DNA of 64,000 nucleotides from Mycolicibacterium neworleansense (GTDB taxonomy: Bacteria > Actinomycetota > Actinomycetes > Mycobacteriales > Mycobacteriaceae): contig NZ_CWKH01000003.1 of the NCBI RefSeq assembly GCF_001245615.1, positions 372,001 to 436,000 of the forward strand, given 5' to 3'. This document shows, piece after piece, positions 50,291 to 60,412 of the stretch. The position numbers were made by a program, and so were the translations under genes. The notes under the pieces were generated by a model that saw nothing but the letters and a program-made list of their open reading frames with translations, did no database searches and had not been told where the DNA came from. The first letter of the stretch is position 1. Every line of letters begins with the position of its first letter.

Positions 50291-51964
50291 TCACTGCAGC
50301 GCGTCGGCGACTGGGCCCACCACAAGCGCGGGCAGGTACTCCAAGCCGATCAGCAGCAGGGTCGAGGCCAGCGTCAACACCACGAAGGTCGGTGTGTGGG
50401 TACGCAACGTGCCGGCGGTGACGACACCGGGCCGCTGGGCGGCGAAAGCCCCTGCGAGAGCGAGGACCGCGATGATCGGCACGAACCGGCCGATGACCAT
50501 CGCCAGCGCCAGCGCGACGTTGAACCAGGTGGTGTTGCCGCTGAATCCGGCGAAGCCACTGCCGTTGTTGGCCGCCGAGCTGGTGAAGGCGTAGAGCACC
50601 TCAGACAGCCCGTGCGACCCCGAGTTGAGCATCGCGGCCCGCTGGCCGGGCATGGCCATGGCGATGGCGGTTCCGACCAGTACCGTGATCGGCAGGGCCA
50701 GGATGTACAAGCTGACCAGTTTCATGTGCCTGGCCTGCAGGCGCTGCCGGAGATACTCGGGCGTGGTCCCGACCATCAGCCCACCGAGGAACACCGCCAG
50801 CAACACCATCATCACCAGGCCGTACACGCCACTACCGGCGCCACCGGGAGCCACCTCACCCAGCATCATGTTCAGCATCAGCACCGCGCCGCCGAGGCTG
50901 GCGAAACTGTCGTACGACGAGTTCGCCGCCCCGTCACCGCTTGCGGTGGCAGCCTGGCCGAATGCGGCGCTGCCGGGCACGCCGAACCGCACCTCGGTGC
51001 CCTCGACCGGCGCACCCACGGCCTGCACGACGGTGCCGTGCGGCACCGTCGTCGCCGCGACGAGGGCGACCGTCGCCAGGATGTAGAGCGATGCGACGAC
51101 GGCGAACAGCGCCCAACCTTGTTTGCGGTCTCCGATCATCACGCCGAAGGTCCGCAAGAATGCCACCGGAATCAGCAGCATCGCAACGATTTCCACGAGG
51201 TTGCTCAACGGATTCGGGTTTTCGAAGGGATGCGCGCTGTTGACGTTGAAGGCACCGCCACCGTCGCCCGACACCAACTTGATCGACTCCCAGGTGGCCA
51301 CCGGACCGCCGAGCAACGTCTGGCCGCCGCCGGCGATCGTCGAGACCTCCTGCGCCCCGTGAAAGTTGTTGACGACGCCGAGAATCAGCAGGATCAGGGT
51401 GACGAGCACCGTCAGCGGCAGCAGGATCCGGACCACGGTGCGCACCAGATCCACCCAGAAGTTGCCGATCACCTCGCTCTGATACTGTGCGAGCCCGCGG
51501 ATCAGCGCCGCCGCGACGCACATGCCGACAGCCAGGCTCGCAAAGGCCTGTACGCCAAGGCCGGCAATCAGACCGGCGTGGCCCAGCGTCGCCTCACCTG
51601 GGTAATTCTGCCAGCTGGTATTGGTCGTAAATGAAATTGCGGTATTGAACGCAAAGGCCGGTGTCATCCCTTTATGGCCCCATGGTTCGGGCAAATACAC
51701 CTGCAAAAGCAGAATCCCGTACAGCAACAGCACACCTACAGCTGAAAAGGCCAGCACCGCACCGAGATAGCCCGTCCACCGCTGCTGCCCGTCGGGCTGT
51801 ACCCCGACCAGCCGGTAGATCACCCGCTCCACGCTCCAATCGGTGCGCGAGGTGTAGACCGCCGCGATGTAATTCCCCAGCGGGACATGCAGAAACGCGA
51901 CCAGGACGGCGATCGCGGCCAGCTGACCCCAGGCTGCCGTTCCCCACAGCGATGGATTGTCGAT
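50291..51964 (-). CDS. Orphan second KdpA-like potassium channel subunit
   Basis: A 557-residue KdpA homologue if started at ATC 51964. The filter loops are recognisable: [44 protein letters not shown] and SAANNGSGFAGF. The second has SGDGGGAF instead of GTNGGGFF. The first GTG in frame (51832) would delete helix 1, yet the frame upstream encodes it (AAIAVLVAFLHVPLGNYI). AAGGAG lies 8 bases before the ATC, and no ATG, GTG or TTG exists in frame there. It lacks its own kdpB/C and diverges from the complete operon. Confidence 0.82.
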   Translation of the reverse strand: MDNPSLWGTAAWGQLAAIAVLVAFLHVPLGNYIAAVYTSRTDWSVERVIYRLVGVQPDGQQRWTGYLGAVLAFSAVGVLLLYGILLLQVYLPEPWGHKGMTPAFAFNTAISFTTNTSWQNYPGEATLGHAGLIAGLGVQAFASLAVGMCVAAALIRGLAQYQSEVIGNFWVDLVRTVVRILLPLTVLVTLILLILGVVNNFHGAQEVSTIAGGGQTLLGGPVATWESIKLVSGDGGGAFNVNSAHPFENPNPLSNLVEIVAMLLIPVAFLRTFGVMIGDRKQGWALFAVVASLYILATVALVAATTVPHGTVVQAVGAPVEGTEVRFGVPGSAAFGQAATASGDGAANSSYDSFASLGGAVLMLNMMLGEVAPGGAGSGVYGLVMMVLLAVFLGGLMVGTTPEYLRQRLQARHMKLVSLYILALPITVLVGTAIAMAMPGQRAAMLNSGSHGLSEVLYAFTSSAANNGSGFAGFSGNTTWFNVALALAMVIGRFVPIIAVLALAGAFAAQRPGVVTAGTLRTHTPTFVVLTLASTLLLIGLEYLPALVVGPVADALQ

Positions 51965-51972
51965 GGCTCCAG

Positions 51973-51978
51973 CTCCTT
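51973..51978 (-). promoter_or_regulatory. Shine-Dalgarno supporting an ATC start
   Basis: AAGGAG on the minus strand, 8 bases before ATC (51964-51962). It decides the start of the orphan KdpA. Confidence 0.6.
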
Positions 51979-52077
51979 CACGCGGCGATGATCCCGAAAC
52001 ACGGTAGGAACCGGCAGCACAGAAATTCGACGGCGATTACGCATTTCCTACGCCCCAACCCGTCGCTGTTGACGCCA

Positions 52078-52163
52078 CCTTTACGCCGCTGACGACGGCC
52101 TGCCTCGCGCCCGGGAAAGAACCCGTAAAGGTCGGGCAGGCGAGCGTAAAGAAGACATAAAGA
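52078..52163. promoter_or_regulatory. Candidate KdpE-binding region between divergent kdp genes
   Basis: Four copies of a TAAAG-type element: CCTTTACG (52078-52086, inverted), CGTAAAGG (52125-52131), GCGTAAAG (52145-52151) and ATAAAG (52157-52162). The repetition in the shared 278-base divergent promoter suits KdpE control of both sides, by analogy with T/A-rich KdpE sites elsewhere. Inference only. Confidence 0.4.
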
Positions 52164-52242
52164 TCGTGGCCCGCCACCCCTCGCAGACGGACGCTGGGTC
52201 AGTCGCCGAGATCCGGCGACCCGAATACGTGTTGGAGAACCC

Positions 52243-52326
52243 ATGTCCGTAGTGGTCTTCATCGTGCTGACAGTGGCGATCTTCGCGCTGCTGGGCCTGG
52301 TGCAGAAGTTGGTCGAGGGACTGTGA
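52243..52326 (+). CDS. 27-residue single-helix membrane peptide
   Basis: ATG 52243 has GGAG about 7 bases upstream. The product starts [20 protein letters not shown] and ends QKLVEGL: one hydrophobic helix with a short charged tail. Its TGA overlaps the kdpF GTG (GTGA), so it is translated with the operon. KdpF itself is the next gene, so this is an additional peptide, possibly a stabiliser or regulator of the Kdp complex. Confidence 0.6.
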   Translation: MSVVVFIVLTVAIFALLGLVQKLVEGL

Positions 52327-52412
52327 GCTACGAAAACGTCGTCGGCCTGGGCCTGGCGATCCTCATCGCGCTGTTTCTCTTCGCGGCGCTGCTGTTTCCG
52401 GAGAGGTTCTAG
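52323..52412 (+). CDS. kdpF: KdpF, small subunit of K+ ATPase
   Basis: Twenty-nine residues, GTG start overlapping the previous stop. The helix [19 protein letters not shown] followed by RF is the KdpF pattern ending FPE-[RK]-F. It stabilises the KdpFABC complex in the membrane. TAG overlaps the kdpA GTG by one base. Confidence 0.85.
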   Translation: MSYENVVGLGLAILIALFLFAALLFPERF

Positions 52413-54082
52413 TGACTACAACCACCGCGGGGATCGTGTTCCTCGTCGTCCTCATCGCCGCCGTGGCGGCGGTCCACGTGCCGCTCGGCGACTACATGTA
52501 CCGCGTCTACACGGCGGACAAGCACTCCCGTGCTGAACGCTTCATCTACCGCCTGATCGGTGCCGACCCGAAGGCCGAGCAGACCTGGGGCGCCTATGCC
52601 CGCAGCGTGCTGGCCTTCTCCGCGGTCAGCGTGCTGTTCCTGTTCACCTTGCAGCTGGTGCAGGGAAAATTACCGCTGCACCTGAACGATCCGGGCACCC
52701 CGATGACACCGGCGCTGGCCTGGAACACCGCCATCAGCTTCGTGACGAACACGAACTGGCAGGCGTACTCGGGTGAATCCACCCAGGGCCATCTGGTGCA
52801 GATGGCCGGCCTGGCCGTGCAGAACTTCGTCTCGGCCGCCGTCGGCATGGCCGTGGCAATGGCTTTCGTCCGCGGCCTGGTCCGGCGCAACACCGGCGAC
52901 CTCGGCAACTTCTGGGTCGACCTGGTTCGCGGCAATCTCCGTATACTGCTGCCGATTTCGGTCATCGGCGCGCTGATCCTGGTCGGCGGCGGCGCCATCC
53001 AGAACTTCGCGCTGCACAGCGAGATGGTCAACACGCTAGTCGGCGGCACCCAGACCATCCCCGGCGGCCCGGTGGCCAGCCAGGAAGTGATCAAGCTCCT
53101 CGGTACCAACGGCGGCGGCTTCTTCAACGCCAACTCCGCGCATCCGTTCGAGAATCCCACCACCTGGACCAACTGGGTGGAGATCTTCCTGATCCTCATG
53201 ATCCCGTTCTCGCTGCCGCGCACCTTCGGCCGCATGGTCGGCAGCCCCAAGCAGGGCTATGCGATCGCCGCGGCGATGGGAGTGATCGCGACGATCAGCG
53301 TCAGCCTGATGATGCTGTTCCAGCTGCAGGCCCACGGCACCGTGCCCACCGCGGCCGGCGCGGCGATGGAAGGTGTCGAGCAGCGGTTCGGCATCGCCAA
53401 CTCGGCGGTGTTCGCGGATGCGACGACGCTGACGTCGACTGGTGCGGTGGACTCGTTCCACGACTCCTACACCAGCCTCGGCGGCCTGATCACGATGTTC
53501 AACATGCAGCTCGGCGAGGTGGCGCCCGGTGGTGTCGGCTCCGGTCTGTACGGCATGCTGGTGCTGGCGATCATCACAGTGTTCGTCGCGGGCCTGATGG
53601 TCGGGCGCACACCGGAATACCTTGGCAAGAAGATCACCCCGCGGGAGATCAAGCTGGCCGCAACGTATTTCCTGATCACACCGTTGCTCGTGCTGACCGG
53701 CACCGCGGTGGCGATGGCGATGCCGGGCCAACGGGCGGGCATGCTCAACACCGGACCGCACGGCTTGTCGGAAGTGCTGTACGCCTTCACCTCCGCGGCC
53801 AACAACAACGGTTCGGCCTTCGCCGGAATCAGCGTCAACACCGAGTGGTACAACACCGCGCTCGGCCTGGCGATGGTGTTCGGCCGGTTCCTGCCGATCA
53901 TCTTCGTGCTGGCGCTCGCCGGATCGCTTGCCAAGCAGGGCAAGACGCCCGAGTCCATCGGCACGCTGCCCACCCATCGACCCCAGTTCGTCGGCATGGT
54001 CGCCGGCGTCACGCTGATCCTGGTCGCCCTCACCTTCCTGCCCATGCTCGCGCTCGGGCCCCTTGCTGAAGGAATTCACTGA
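52412..54082 (+). CDS. kdpA: Potassium-transporting ATPase subunit A
   Basis: A 556-residue KdpA starting at GTG 52412. Canonical filter loops are [47 protein letters not shown] and [12 protein letters not shown]. The first helix carries [14 protein letters not shown]. It forms the K+-selective channel-like subunit of the high-affinity P-type pump. Part of the tightly spaced kdpFABCDE operon. Confidence 0.95.
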   Translation: MTTTTAGIVFLVVLIAAVAAVHVPLGDYMYRVYTADKHSRAERFIYRLIGADPKAEQTWGAYARSVLAFSAVSVLFLFTLQLVQGKLPLHLNDPGTPMTPALAWNTAISFVTNTNWQAYSGESTQGHLVQMAGLAVQNFVSAAVGMAVAMAFVRGLVRRNTGDLGNFWVDLVRGNLRILLPISVIGALILVGGGAIQNFALHSEMVNTLVGGTQTIPGGPVASQEVIKLLGTNGGGFFNANSAHPFENPTTWTNWVEIFLILMIPFSLPRTFGRMVGSPKQGYAIAAAMGVIATISVSLMMLFQLQAHGTVPTAAGAAMEGVEQRFGIANSAVFADATTLTSTGAVDSFHDSYTSLGGLITMFNMQLGEVAPGGVGSGLYGMLVLAIITVFVAGLMVGRTPEYLGKKITPREIKLAATYFLITPLLVLTGTAVAMAMPGQRAGMLNTGPHGLSEVLYAFTSAANNNGSAFAGISVNTEWYNTALGLAMVFGRFLPIIFVLALAGSLAKQGKTPESIGTLPTHRPQFVGMVAGVTLILVALTFLPMLALGPLAEGIH

Positions 54083-54083
54083 A

Positions 54084-56261
54084 ATGCCAAGCGTTCACTC
54101 CTCCCCCGTCGCCGAGCGTCACGCCAGAGTGGCTGCCGACGGCGGCAGCCACTCCAGCGTGACAAAAAGCAAGCGAATCAGCGGCGGCCTGCTCGACCCG
54201 AAGATGCTGTGGAAATCGACCCCGGATGCGCTGCGCAAGCTCGACCCGCGCACGCTGTGGCGCAACCCCGTGATGTTCATCGTCGAGATCGGCGCCGTCT
54301 GGAGCACCATCCTGGCCGTCCTCAACCCGTCCTGGTTCTCCGGGTTGATCGTCGTCTGGCTGTGGCTCACGGTGATCTTCGCCAACCTGGCCGAGGCCGT
54401 CGCCGAGGGCCGCGGTAAGGCCCAGGCCGAATCGCTGCGCAAGACCAAGACGTCCACCATGGCCCGCCGGCTCACCGGCTGGTCACCGGGCACACCAGGT
54501 CACGAAGAAGAGGTCGCCGCTCCGCTGCTGCAGCAGGGCGACGTCGTGGTGGTCGAGGCCGGCCAGGTCATCCCCGGCGACGGCGATGTCGTGGAAGGCA
54601 TTGCCTCGGTGGATGAATCGGCGATCACCGGTGAATCGGCACCGGTCATCCGCGAGTCGGGTGGCGACCGGAGCGCCGTCACCGGCGGCACCACGGTGCT
54701 GTCCGACCGCATCGTCATCCAGATCACCCAGAAGCCCGGAGAGAGCTTCATCGACCGGATGATCAACCTCGTCGAGGGCGCCAACCGGCAGAAGACCCCC
54801 AACGAGATCGCGCTGAACATCCTGCTGGCCTCGTTGACGATCATCTTCGTCTTCGCCGTCGCCACCCTGCAGCCGCTGGCCATCTTCTCCAAGGCCAACA
54901 ACCCCGGCGTCGCAGACACCCTGGCGCTCAACGGAAACGGCATCTCGGGCATCGTCATGGTGTCGCTGCTGGTGTGTCTGATCCCGACCACGATCGGCGC
55001 CCTGCTCTCGGCGATCGGCATCGCCGGCATGGACCGGCTGGTACAGCGCAACGTGCTGGCCATGTCCGGCCGCGCTGTCGAGGCCGCCGGTGACGTCAAC
55101 ACGCTGCTGCTCGACAAGACCGGAACCATCACCCTCGGCAACCGCCAGGCCGCGGCGTTCGTGCCGTTGTCCGGCGTGACGCCTGAGCAGCTCGCTGATG
55201 CGGCGCAGCTGTCCAGCCTGGCCGACGAGACGCCCGAGGGTCGCTCCATCGTGGTGTTCGCCAAGCAGGAGTACGGCCTGCGCGGCCGCACACCCGGGGA
55301 ACTCGACCAGGCGCACTGGGTGGAATTCAGTGCCAACACCCGGATGTCGGGTGTCGACCTGTCCGGCGACCATCGCCTGCGCAAGGGTGCCACGGGCGCG
55401 GTTGCCGAATGGATCCGCTCCGAAGGCGGCCGGGTGCCGACCCAGCTCGGCGACATCGTCGACGGAATCTCCGCTGCGGGCGGCACTCCGCTGGCGGTCG
55501 GCCACGTGGTGGACGGCAAAGCCGAGGTGCTCGGCGTCATCCACCTCAAGGACGTCGTCAAGCAGGGCATGCGGGAACGCTTCGACGAGATGCGCCGCAT
55601 GGGCATCCGCACCGTGATGATCACCGGAGACAATCCGTTGACCGCCAAGGCCATCGCCGACGAGGCCGGTGTGGACGACTTCCTCGCCGAGGCCACGCCC
55701 GAGGACAAGATGGCGCTGATCAAGAAGGAGCAGGCCGGCGGCAAGCTCGTCGCGATGACCGGTGACGGTACCAACGATGCGCCCGCCCTGGCCCAGGCCG
55801 ACGTCGGCGTCGCGATGAACAGCGGTACCTCGGCGGCCAAAGAGGCCGGCAACATGGTCGATCTGGACTCCGACCCGACCAAGCTCATCGAGATCGTCGA
55901 GATCGGCAAGCAGCTGCTGATCACCCGCGGGGCGCTGACCACGTTCTCCATCGCCAACGACATCGCGAAGTACTTCGCGATCATCCCGGCGTTGTTCGTG
56001 GCCCTGTTCCCCGGCCTGGATCTGCTGAACATCATGCGGCTGCACAGCCCGCAATCGGCGATCCTGTCCGCGGTGATCTTCAACGCGATCATCATCGTGG
56101 CGCTGATTCCTTTGGCGCTCAAGGGTGTCCGATACACCCCGAGCAGCGCGTCCAAGCTGTTGAGCCGCAACCTGTACGTCTACGGCCTCGGCGGCATCAT
56201 CGCGCCGTTCATCGGCATCAAGCTGATCGACCTCGTCGTCCAACTCTTCCCGGGAATGTGA
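54084..56261 (+). CDS. kdpB: Potassium-transporting ATPase subunit B
   Basis: A 725-residue P-type ATPase starting at ATG 54084, with AAGGAA upstream. The phosphorylated Asp344 is in [14 protein letters not shown] in the actuator domain is GESAPV, and the hinge [12 protein letters not shown] is complete. It hydrolyses ATP and drives K+ through KdpA. The N-terminus has an extra ~30-residue Ser/His-rich extension before LDPKMLW. Confidence 0.95.
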   Translation: MPSVHSSPVAERHARVAADGGSHSSVTKSKRISGGLLDPKMLWKSTPDALRKLDPRTLWRNPVMFIVEIGAVWSTILAVLNPSWFSGLIVVWLWLTVIFANLAEAVAEGRGKAQAESLRKTKTSTMARRLTGWSPGTPGHEEEVAAPLLQQGDVVVVEAGQVIPGDGDVVEGIASVDESAITGESAPVIRESGGDRSAVTGGTTVLSDRIVIQITQKPGESFIDRMINLVEGANRQKTPNEIALNILLASLTIIFVFAVATLQPLAIFSKANNPGVADTLALNGNGISGIVMVSLLVCLIPTTIGALLSAIGIAGMDRLVQRNVLAMSGRAVEAAGDVNTLLLDKTGTITLGNRQAAAFVPLSGVTPEQLADAAQLSSLADETPEGRSIVVFAKQEYGLRGRTPGELDQAHWVEFSANTRMSGVDLSGDHRLRKGATGAVAEWIRSEGGRVPTQLGDIVDGISAAGGTPLAVGHVVDGKAEVLGVIHLKDVVKQGMRERFDEMRRMGIRTVMITGDNPLTAKAIADEAGVDDFLAEATPEDKMALIKKEQAGGKLVAMTGDGTNDAPALAQADVGVAMNSGTSAAKEAGNMVDLDSDPTKLIEIVEIGKQLLITRGALTTFSIANDIAKYFAIIPALFVALFPGLDLLNIMRLHSPQSAILSAVIFNAIIIVALIPLALKGVRYTPSSASKLLSRNLYVYGLGGIIAPFIGIKLIDLVVQLFPGM

Positions 56262-56262
56262 C

Positions 56263-57123
56263 ATGAAATTCTCCAACCTGCTCCGCCAACATGCAGCCGC
56301 CCTGCGGGCCCTGCTGGTGCTCACCGTGATCCTGGGTATCGGCTATCCGGTCTTCATCTGGCTGGTGGCCCAGCTCCCAGGGCTGCGCGACAAGGCCGAC
56401 GGGTCGTTGCTCGAGGCGAACGGAAAGCCGGTGGGCAGCAGCCTGATCGGACAGTCCTTCACCGACGCCGACGGCAATCCCCTGCCCCGCTACTTCCAGA
56501 GCCGGCCGTCGGCGGCCGGTGACGGGTATGACCCGATGGCCACCAGCGCCAGCAACCTCGGCCCCGAGAGCATCGTCGATACACCGGACAAGCCGAGCCT
56601 GCTCACCCTGGTGTGCTCGCGCAGCGCGGCCGTCGGCGAACTCGACGGCGTCGACGGCGCCCGGCCGTTCTGCACCGGAGGCGGTGTCGGGGCGGTGCTG
56701 TCGGTGATCGGGCCACGGGACGCGCGCGGAAACGTGGTGCACCCGACACAGGTCGTCAGCGTCAACGAGCCGTGCGACACCACCAAGACCCCGTTCCTCA
56801 ACACGTATGAGGGCGTACGGGTGGAATGCGCCAAGGCGGGCGAGGACTACAGCGCCGGTCTGATCGTGCCGATCCGCGGCAGCGCCCCGGCCGACCCCGC
56901 CGTCCCGGCCGATGCCGTCACCGCCAGCGGCAGCGGGCTGGACCCGCACATCTCGCCGGCCTACGCCGATCTGCAGGTCAATCGCGTGGCCAAGGCGCGT
57001 GGACTCGACCCCGACCAGGTGCGCTCCATGGTGGCCCAGCACACCGACGGACGCACCCTGGGCTTCTTCGGCGAACCGCGGGTCAACGTGCTCGAACTCA
57101 ACATCGCCCTCGACGCGCTGTAG
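56263..57123 (+). CDS. kdpC: Potassium-transporting ATPase subunit C
   Basis: A 286-residue KdpC: one N-terminal membrane helix (LLVLTVILGIGYPVFIWLV), then the soluble domain with GSSLIGQSF, YFQSRPSAAGDGYDP, ASGSGLDPHISP and LGFFGEPRVNVLELN. It is longer than the ~190-residue E. coli protein because of an insertion (about residues 105-215) seen in actinobacterial members. It starts 1 base after the kdpB stop. Confidence 0.93.
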   Translation: MKFSNLLRQHAAALRALLVLTVILGIGYPVFIWLVAQLPGLRDKADGSLLEANGKPVGSSLIGQSFTDADGNPLPRYFQSRPSAAGDGYDPMATSASNLGPESIVDTPDKPSLLTLVCSRSAAVGELDGVDGARPFCTGGGVGAVLSVIGPRDARGNVVHPTQVVSVNEPCDTTKTPFLNTYEGVRVECAKAGEDYSAGLIVPIRGSAPADPAVPADAVTASGSGLDPHISPAYADLQVNRVAKARGLDPDQVRSMVAQHTDGRTLGFFGEPRVNVLELNIALDAL

Positions 57124-57142
57124 GCACGAGGATGATGGTCTT

Positions 57143-59680
57143 GTGAATACGCCGTCGTCCAGCCCCACCAAACGCGGTGAGCTGCGCATATATCTGGGCG
57201 CGGCTCCCGGCGTGGGAAAGACCTACGCGATGCTCGGAGAGGCGCACCGCAGGCTGGAACGCGGCACCGACGTGGTTGCCGCGGTGGTCGAAACGCACGG
57301 TCGCAAGAAAACCGCCGATCTGCTCGACGGCATCGAGACCATCCCGCCGCGCTACGTCGAGTACCGGGGAGGCCGCTTCCCCGAACTCGACGTGGCCGCG
57401 GTGCTGGCCCGCCACCCGCAGGTGGTGCTGGTCGACGAGCTCGCCCACACGAACACCCCGGGCAGCAAAAACCCCAAGCGCTGGCAGGACGTCGAAGAAC
57501 TGCTCGACGCCGGGATCACCGTGATCTCGACGGTCAACGTCCAGCACCTGGAGAGCCTCAACGACGTCGTCACCCAGATCACCGGAATCGAGCAGCAGGA
57601 GAAGGTTCCCGACGAGGTGGTCCGGGCGGCCGACCAGATCGAACTGGTCGACATCACGCCGGAAGCGCTGCGCCGCAGGCTGTCCCACGGCAACGTGTAC
57701 GCACCCGAACGCGTCGACGCCGCATTGTCCAACTACTTCCGGCGCGGAAACCTCACCGCCCTGCGCGAACTGGCGCTGCTGTGGCTGGCCGACCAGGTTG
57801 ATGCCGCACTGGCCAAATACCGTGCCGACAACAAGATCACCGACACGTGGGAGGCCCGCGAACGCGTGGTGGTCGCCGTCACCGGCGGGCCCGAGTCGGA
57901 AACCCTGGTACGCAGGGCATCCCGCATCGCCTCGAAATCCAGCGCCGAGCTGATGGTGGTGCACGTCGTCCGCGGCGACGGACTCTCCGGGGTCTCGGCA
58001 CCCCAAATGGGCAAGGTGCGGGAGCTTGCGCTGAGCCTGGGCGCCACCCTGCACACCGTCGTCGGCGACGATGTGCCCGCGGCGCTCCTGGATTTCGCGC
58101 GCGAACGCAACGCCACCCAGCTGGTGCTCGGCACGTCGCGGCGGTCCCGGTGGGCCCGGATGTTCGACGAGGGCATCGGCGCCGTCGTCGTGCAGCAGTC
58201 CGGCAAGATCGACGTCCACATGGTGACCCATGAGCAGGCCCGCCGTGGGTACGGCTGGTCGACGGCCACGCCCCGTCAGCGCCACATCGCGTCCTGGCTT
58301 GCCAGCCTGGTGGTTCCGACCGCGATCTGCCTGGCGATCGTGACCTTGCTGGACCCGTATCTCGGGGTCAGCGGCGAGAGTGCCCTGTTCTTCATCGGTG
58401 TGCTGATCGTCGCGCTGCTCGGTGGCGTTGCGCCCGCCGGACTCTCGGCCCTGCTGTCCGGGCTGCTGCTGAACTACTTCCTGGTCGACCCGCGCCACAC
58501 GTTCACCATCTCCGAACCCGACAGTGCCGTCACCGTCGTCGTGCTGCTGCTCGTCGCGGTGGCGGTCGCCGCGCTGGTCGACGGTGCGGCGAGCCGGGCC
58601 CGCGAAGCCAGGAAGGCCTCGCAGGAAGCCGAACTGCTGACGCTGTTCGCCGGTTCGGTGCTGCGCGGTGCCGACCTGACCACCCTGCTGGAACGGCTGC
58701 GGGAGACGTACTCCCAACGCGCGGTGAGCCTGCTGCGCGAACACGACGGCACCACGGAGATCGTGGCGTGCGTCGGCACGAAACCGTGCGCCGAGGTGGA
58801 CACCGCCGACACCGCGATCGAAGTCGGCGACGACGAGTTCTGGCTGCTGATGGCCGGACGCAAACTGGCCGCGCGGGATCGCCGCGTGCTCAGTGCCGTC
58901 GCCAAACAGGCTGCCGGACTAGTCAAACAACGCGAGCTCACCGAGGAGGCCAGCAAGGCAGCGGCCATCGCGCAGGCCGACGAGCTGCGCCGGTCCCTGC
59001 TGTCGGCAGTCAGCCACGACCTGCGCACGCCGCTGGCCGCGGCCAAGGCGGCGGCATCGAGCCTGCGCAGCGAGGACATCGACTTCTCCGCCGAGGACAC
59101 CGCGGAACTGTTGGCCACCATCGAAGAGTCCATCGATGCGCTCACCGCGCTCGTCGGCAACCTGCTGGACTCCTCACGGCTGTCGGCCGGCGTGGTCCGC
59201 CCCGAGTTGCGCCGGGTATACCTGGAGGAGACGACCCAGCGCGCGCTGCTGGGAATCAGCAAGGGCGCCACCGGGTTCACCCGTGAGGGTCTGGACCGGG
59301 TGAAGGTCGAAGTCGGCGATGCCGTCGCCATGGCCGACGCCGGACTGCTCGAGCGGGTGCTGGCCAATCTGATCGACAACGCGCTGCGCTATGCACCCGA
59401 CGGCCCCATCCGGGTCAGCGCCGGGAAGGTCGCCGACCGGGTACTGATCGCGGTGATCGACGAGGGGCCCGGAATGCCGCGCGGAGCCGAGGAACAACTC
59501 TTCGCACCGTTCCAGCGCCTCGGCGATCACAACACCACCATCGGCGTCGGGCTGGGCCTGTCCGTCGCCCGGGGCTTCGTCGAGGCCATGGGCGGCACCA
59601 TCTCGGCGACCGATACTCCCGGCGGTGGCCTGACCGTCGAAATCGACCTTGCTGCACCACCAAAGGACGAACCGGCATGA
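57143..59680 (+). CDS. kdpD: KdpD sensor histidine kinase
   Basis: An 845-residue kinase. The N-terminal KdpD domain has RIYLGAAPGVGKTYAML (Walker A) and VLVDELAHTN (Walker B). A USP domain follows (VAVTGGPESETLVRRA), then four helices near residues 385-490, GAF-like region, H-box LLSAVSHDLRTPL and HATPase (NLIDNALRYAPDG, GLGLSVARG). GTG 57143 has GAGGATGATGG upstream; the nearer ATG codons run into TGA. It senses K+ limitation and controls KdpE. Confidence 0.94.
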   Translation: MNTPSSSPTKRGELRIYLGAAPGVGKTYAMLGEAHRRLERGTDVVAAVVETHGRKKTADLLDGIETIPPRYVEYRGGRFPELDVAAVLARHPQVVLVDELAHTNTPGSKNPKRWQDVEELLDAGITVISTVNVQHLESLNDVVTQITGIEQQEKVPDEVVRAADQIELVDITPEALRRRLSHGNVYAPERVDAALSNYFRRGNLTALRELALLWLADQVDAALAKYRADNKITDTWEARERVVVAVTGGPESETLVRRASRIASKSSAELMVVHVVRGDGLSGVSAPQMGKVRELALSLGATLHTVVGDDVPAALLDFARERNATQLVLGTSRRSRWARMFDEGIGAVVVQQSGKIDVHMVTHEQARRGYGWSTATPRQRHIASWLASLVVPTAICLAIVTLLDPYLGVSGESALFFIGVLIVALLGGVAPAGLSALLSGLLLNYFLVDPRHTFTISEPDSAVTVVVLLLVAVAVAALVDGAASRAREARKASQEAELLTLFAGSVLRGADLTTLLERLRETYSQRAVSLLREHDGTTEIVACVGTKPCAEVDTADTAIEVGDDEFWLLMAGRKLAARDRRVLSAVAKQAAGLVKQRELTEEASKAAAIAQADELRRSLLSAVSHDLRTPLAAAKAAASSLRSEDIDFSAEDTAELLATIEESIDALTALVGNLLDSSRLSAGVVRPELRRVYLEETTQRALLGISKGATGFTREGLDRVKVEVGDAVAMADAGLLERVLANLIDNALRYAPDGPIRVSAGKVADRVLIAVIDEGPGMPRGAEEQLFAPFQRLGDHNTTIGVGLGLSVARGFVEAMGGTISATDTPGGGLTVEIDLAAPPKDEPA

Positions 59681-60378
59681 CACCCACCAACGCCGCCAAG
59701 ACCCGCGTGCTCGTGATCGACGACGAACCGCAGATTCTCCGTGCGCTGCGGATCAACCTGTCGGTGCGCGGCTATGAGGTCGACACCGCCACCAACGGCG
59801 GGCAGGGCCTGCGCGCCGCCGCCGATCACCGGCCCGATGTGATCGTGCTCGACCTGGGTCTGCCGGACATGTCGGGCATCGAGGTGCTGGCCGGGCTTCG
59901 CGGTTGGCTGTCGGCACCGGTGATCGTGCTCTCGGCCCGCACCGACTCGTCCGACAAGGTCGAGGCGCTCGACGCCGGTGCCGACGACTACGTCACCAAA
60001 CCCTTTGGTATGGACGAATTTCTGGCCCGGCTGCGCGCCGCCGTGCGTCGCGGTGCGGCGGCGTCGGAAACCGACGAACCCGTCATCGAAACCTCATCGT
60101 TCACCGTCGACCTCGCGGCCAAGAAGGTGACCAAGAACAACCACGAGGTGCATCTGACGCCCACCGAGTGGGGCATGTTGGAGATGCTGGTGCGCAACCG
60201 CGGCAAGTTGGTGGGCCGCGAAGAGCTGCTGCGTGAGGTGTGGGGGCCGGCCTACGCGAAGGAAACTCACTATCTGCGGGTCTATCTGGCCCAGCTGCGC
60301 CGCAAGCTCGAAGACGATCCGTCCCATCCGGTGCACCTGCTGACCGAGGCCGGGATGGGATACCGCTTCCAGGAATGA
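59677..60378 (+). CDS. kdpE: KdpE response regulator
   Basis: A 233-residue OmpR-type regulator: receiver with IDDEPQ and phospho-Asp in VIVLDLGLPD, Lys in VTKPFGM, and C-terminal winged helix (LTPTEWGMLEMLVRN, AKETHYLRVYLAQLRRKL). ATG overlaps the kdpD stop by ATGA. It should activate the kdp promoter region at about 52080-52165. Confidence 0.94.
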   Translation: MTPTNAAKTRVLVIDDEPQILRALRINLSVRGYEVDTATNGGQGLRAAADHRPDVIVLDLGLPDMSGIEVLAGLRGWLSAPVIVLSARTDSSDKVEALDAGADDYVTKPFGMDEFLARLRAAVRRGAAASETDEPVIETSSFTVDLAAKKVTKNNHEVHLTPTEWGMLEMLVRNRGKLVGREELLREVWGPAYAKETHYLRVYLAQLRRKLEDDPSHPVHLLTEAGMGYRFQE

Positions 60379-60412
60379 CTTCCCCTCCGCGAGGAAGGGC
60401 TACCGAGAGCCC
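60379..60412. terminator. Weak hairpins between convergent kdpE and oxidoreductase
   Basis: GGGCT (60397-60401) pairs with AGCCC (60408-60412), preceded by a CCTC/GAGG stem. Short stems, no T-tract. Confidence 0.3.

Noticed and set aside
50291..51832. Orphan KdpA started at GTG 51832
   Set aside because: That start deletes transmembrane helix 1, which is encoded in frame just upstream with a Shine-Dalgarno before ATC 51964.
53036..58744. Several long antisense open frames across the kdp operon
   Set aside because: All mirror kdpA, kdpB, kdpC or kdpD and show His/Gly/Asp-rich shadow composition typical of GC-rich DNA.
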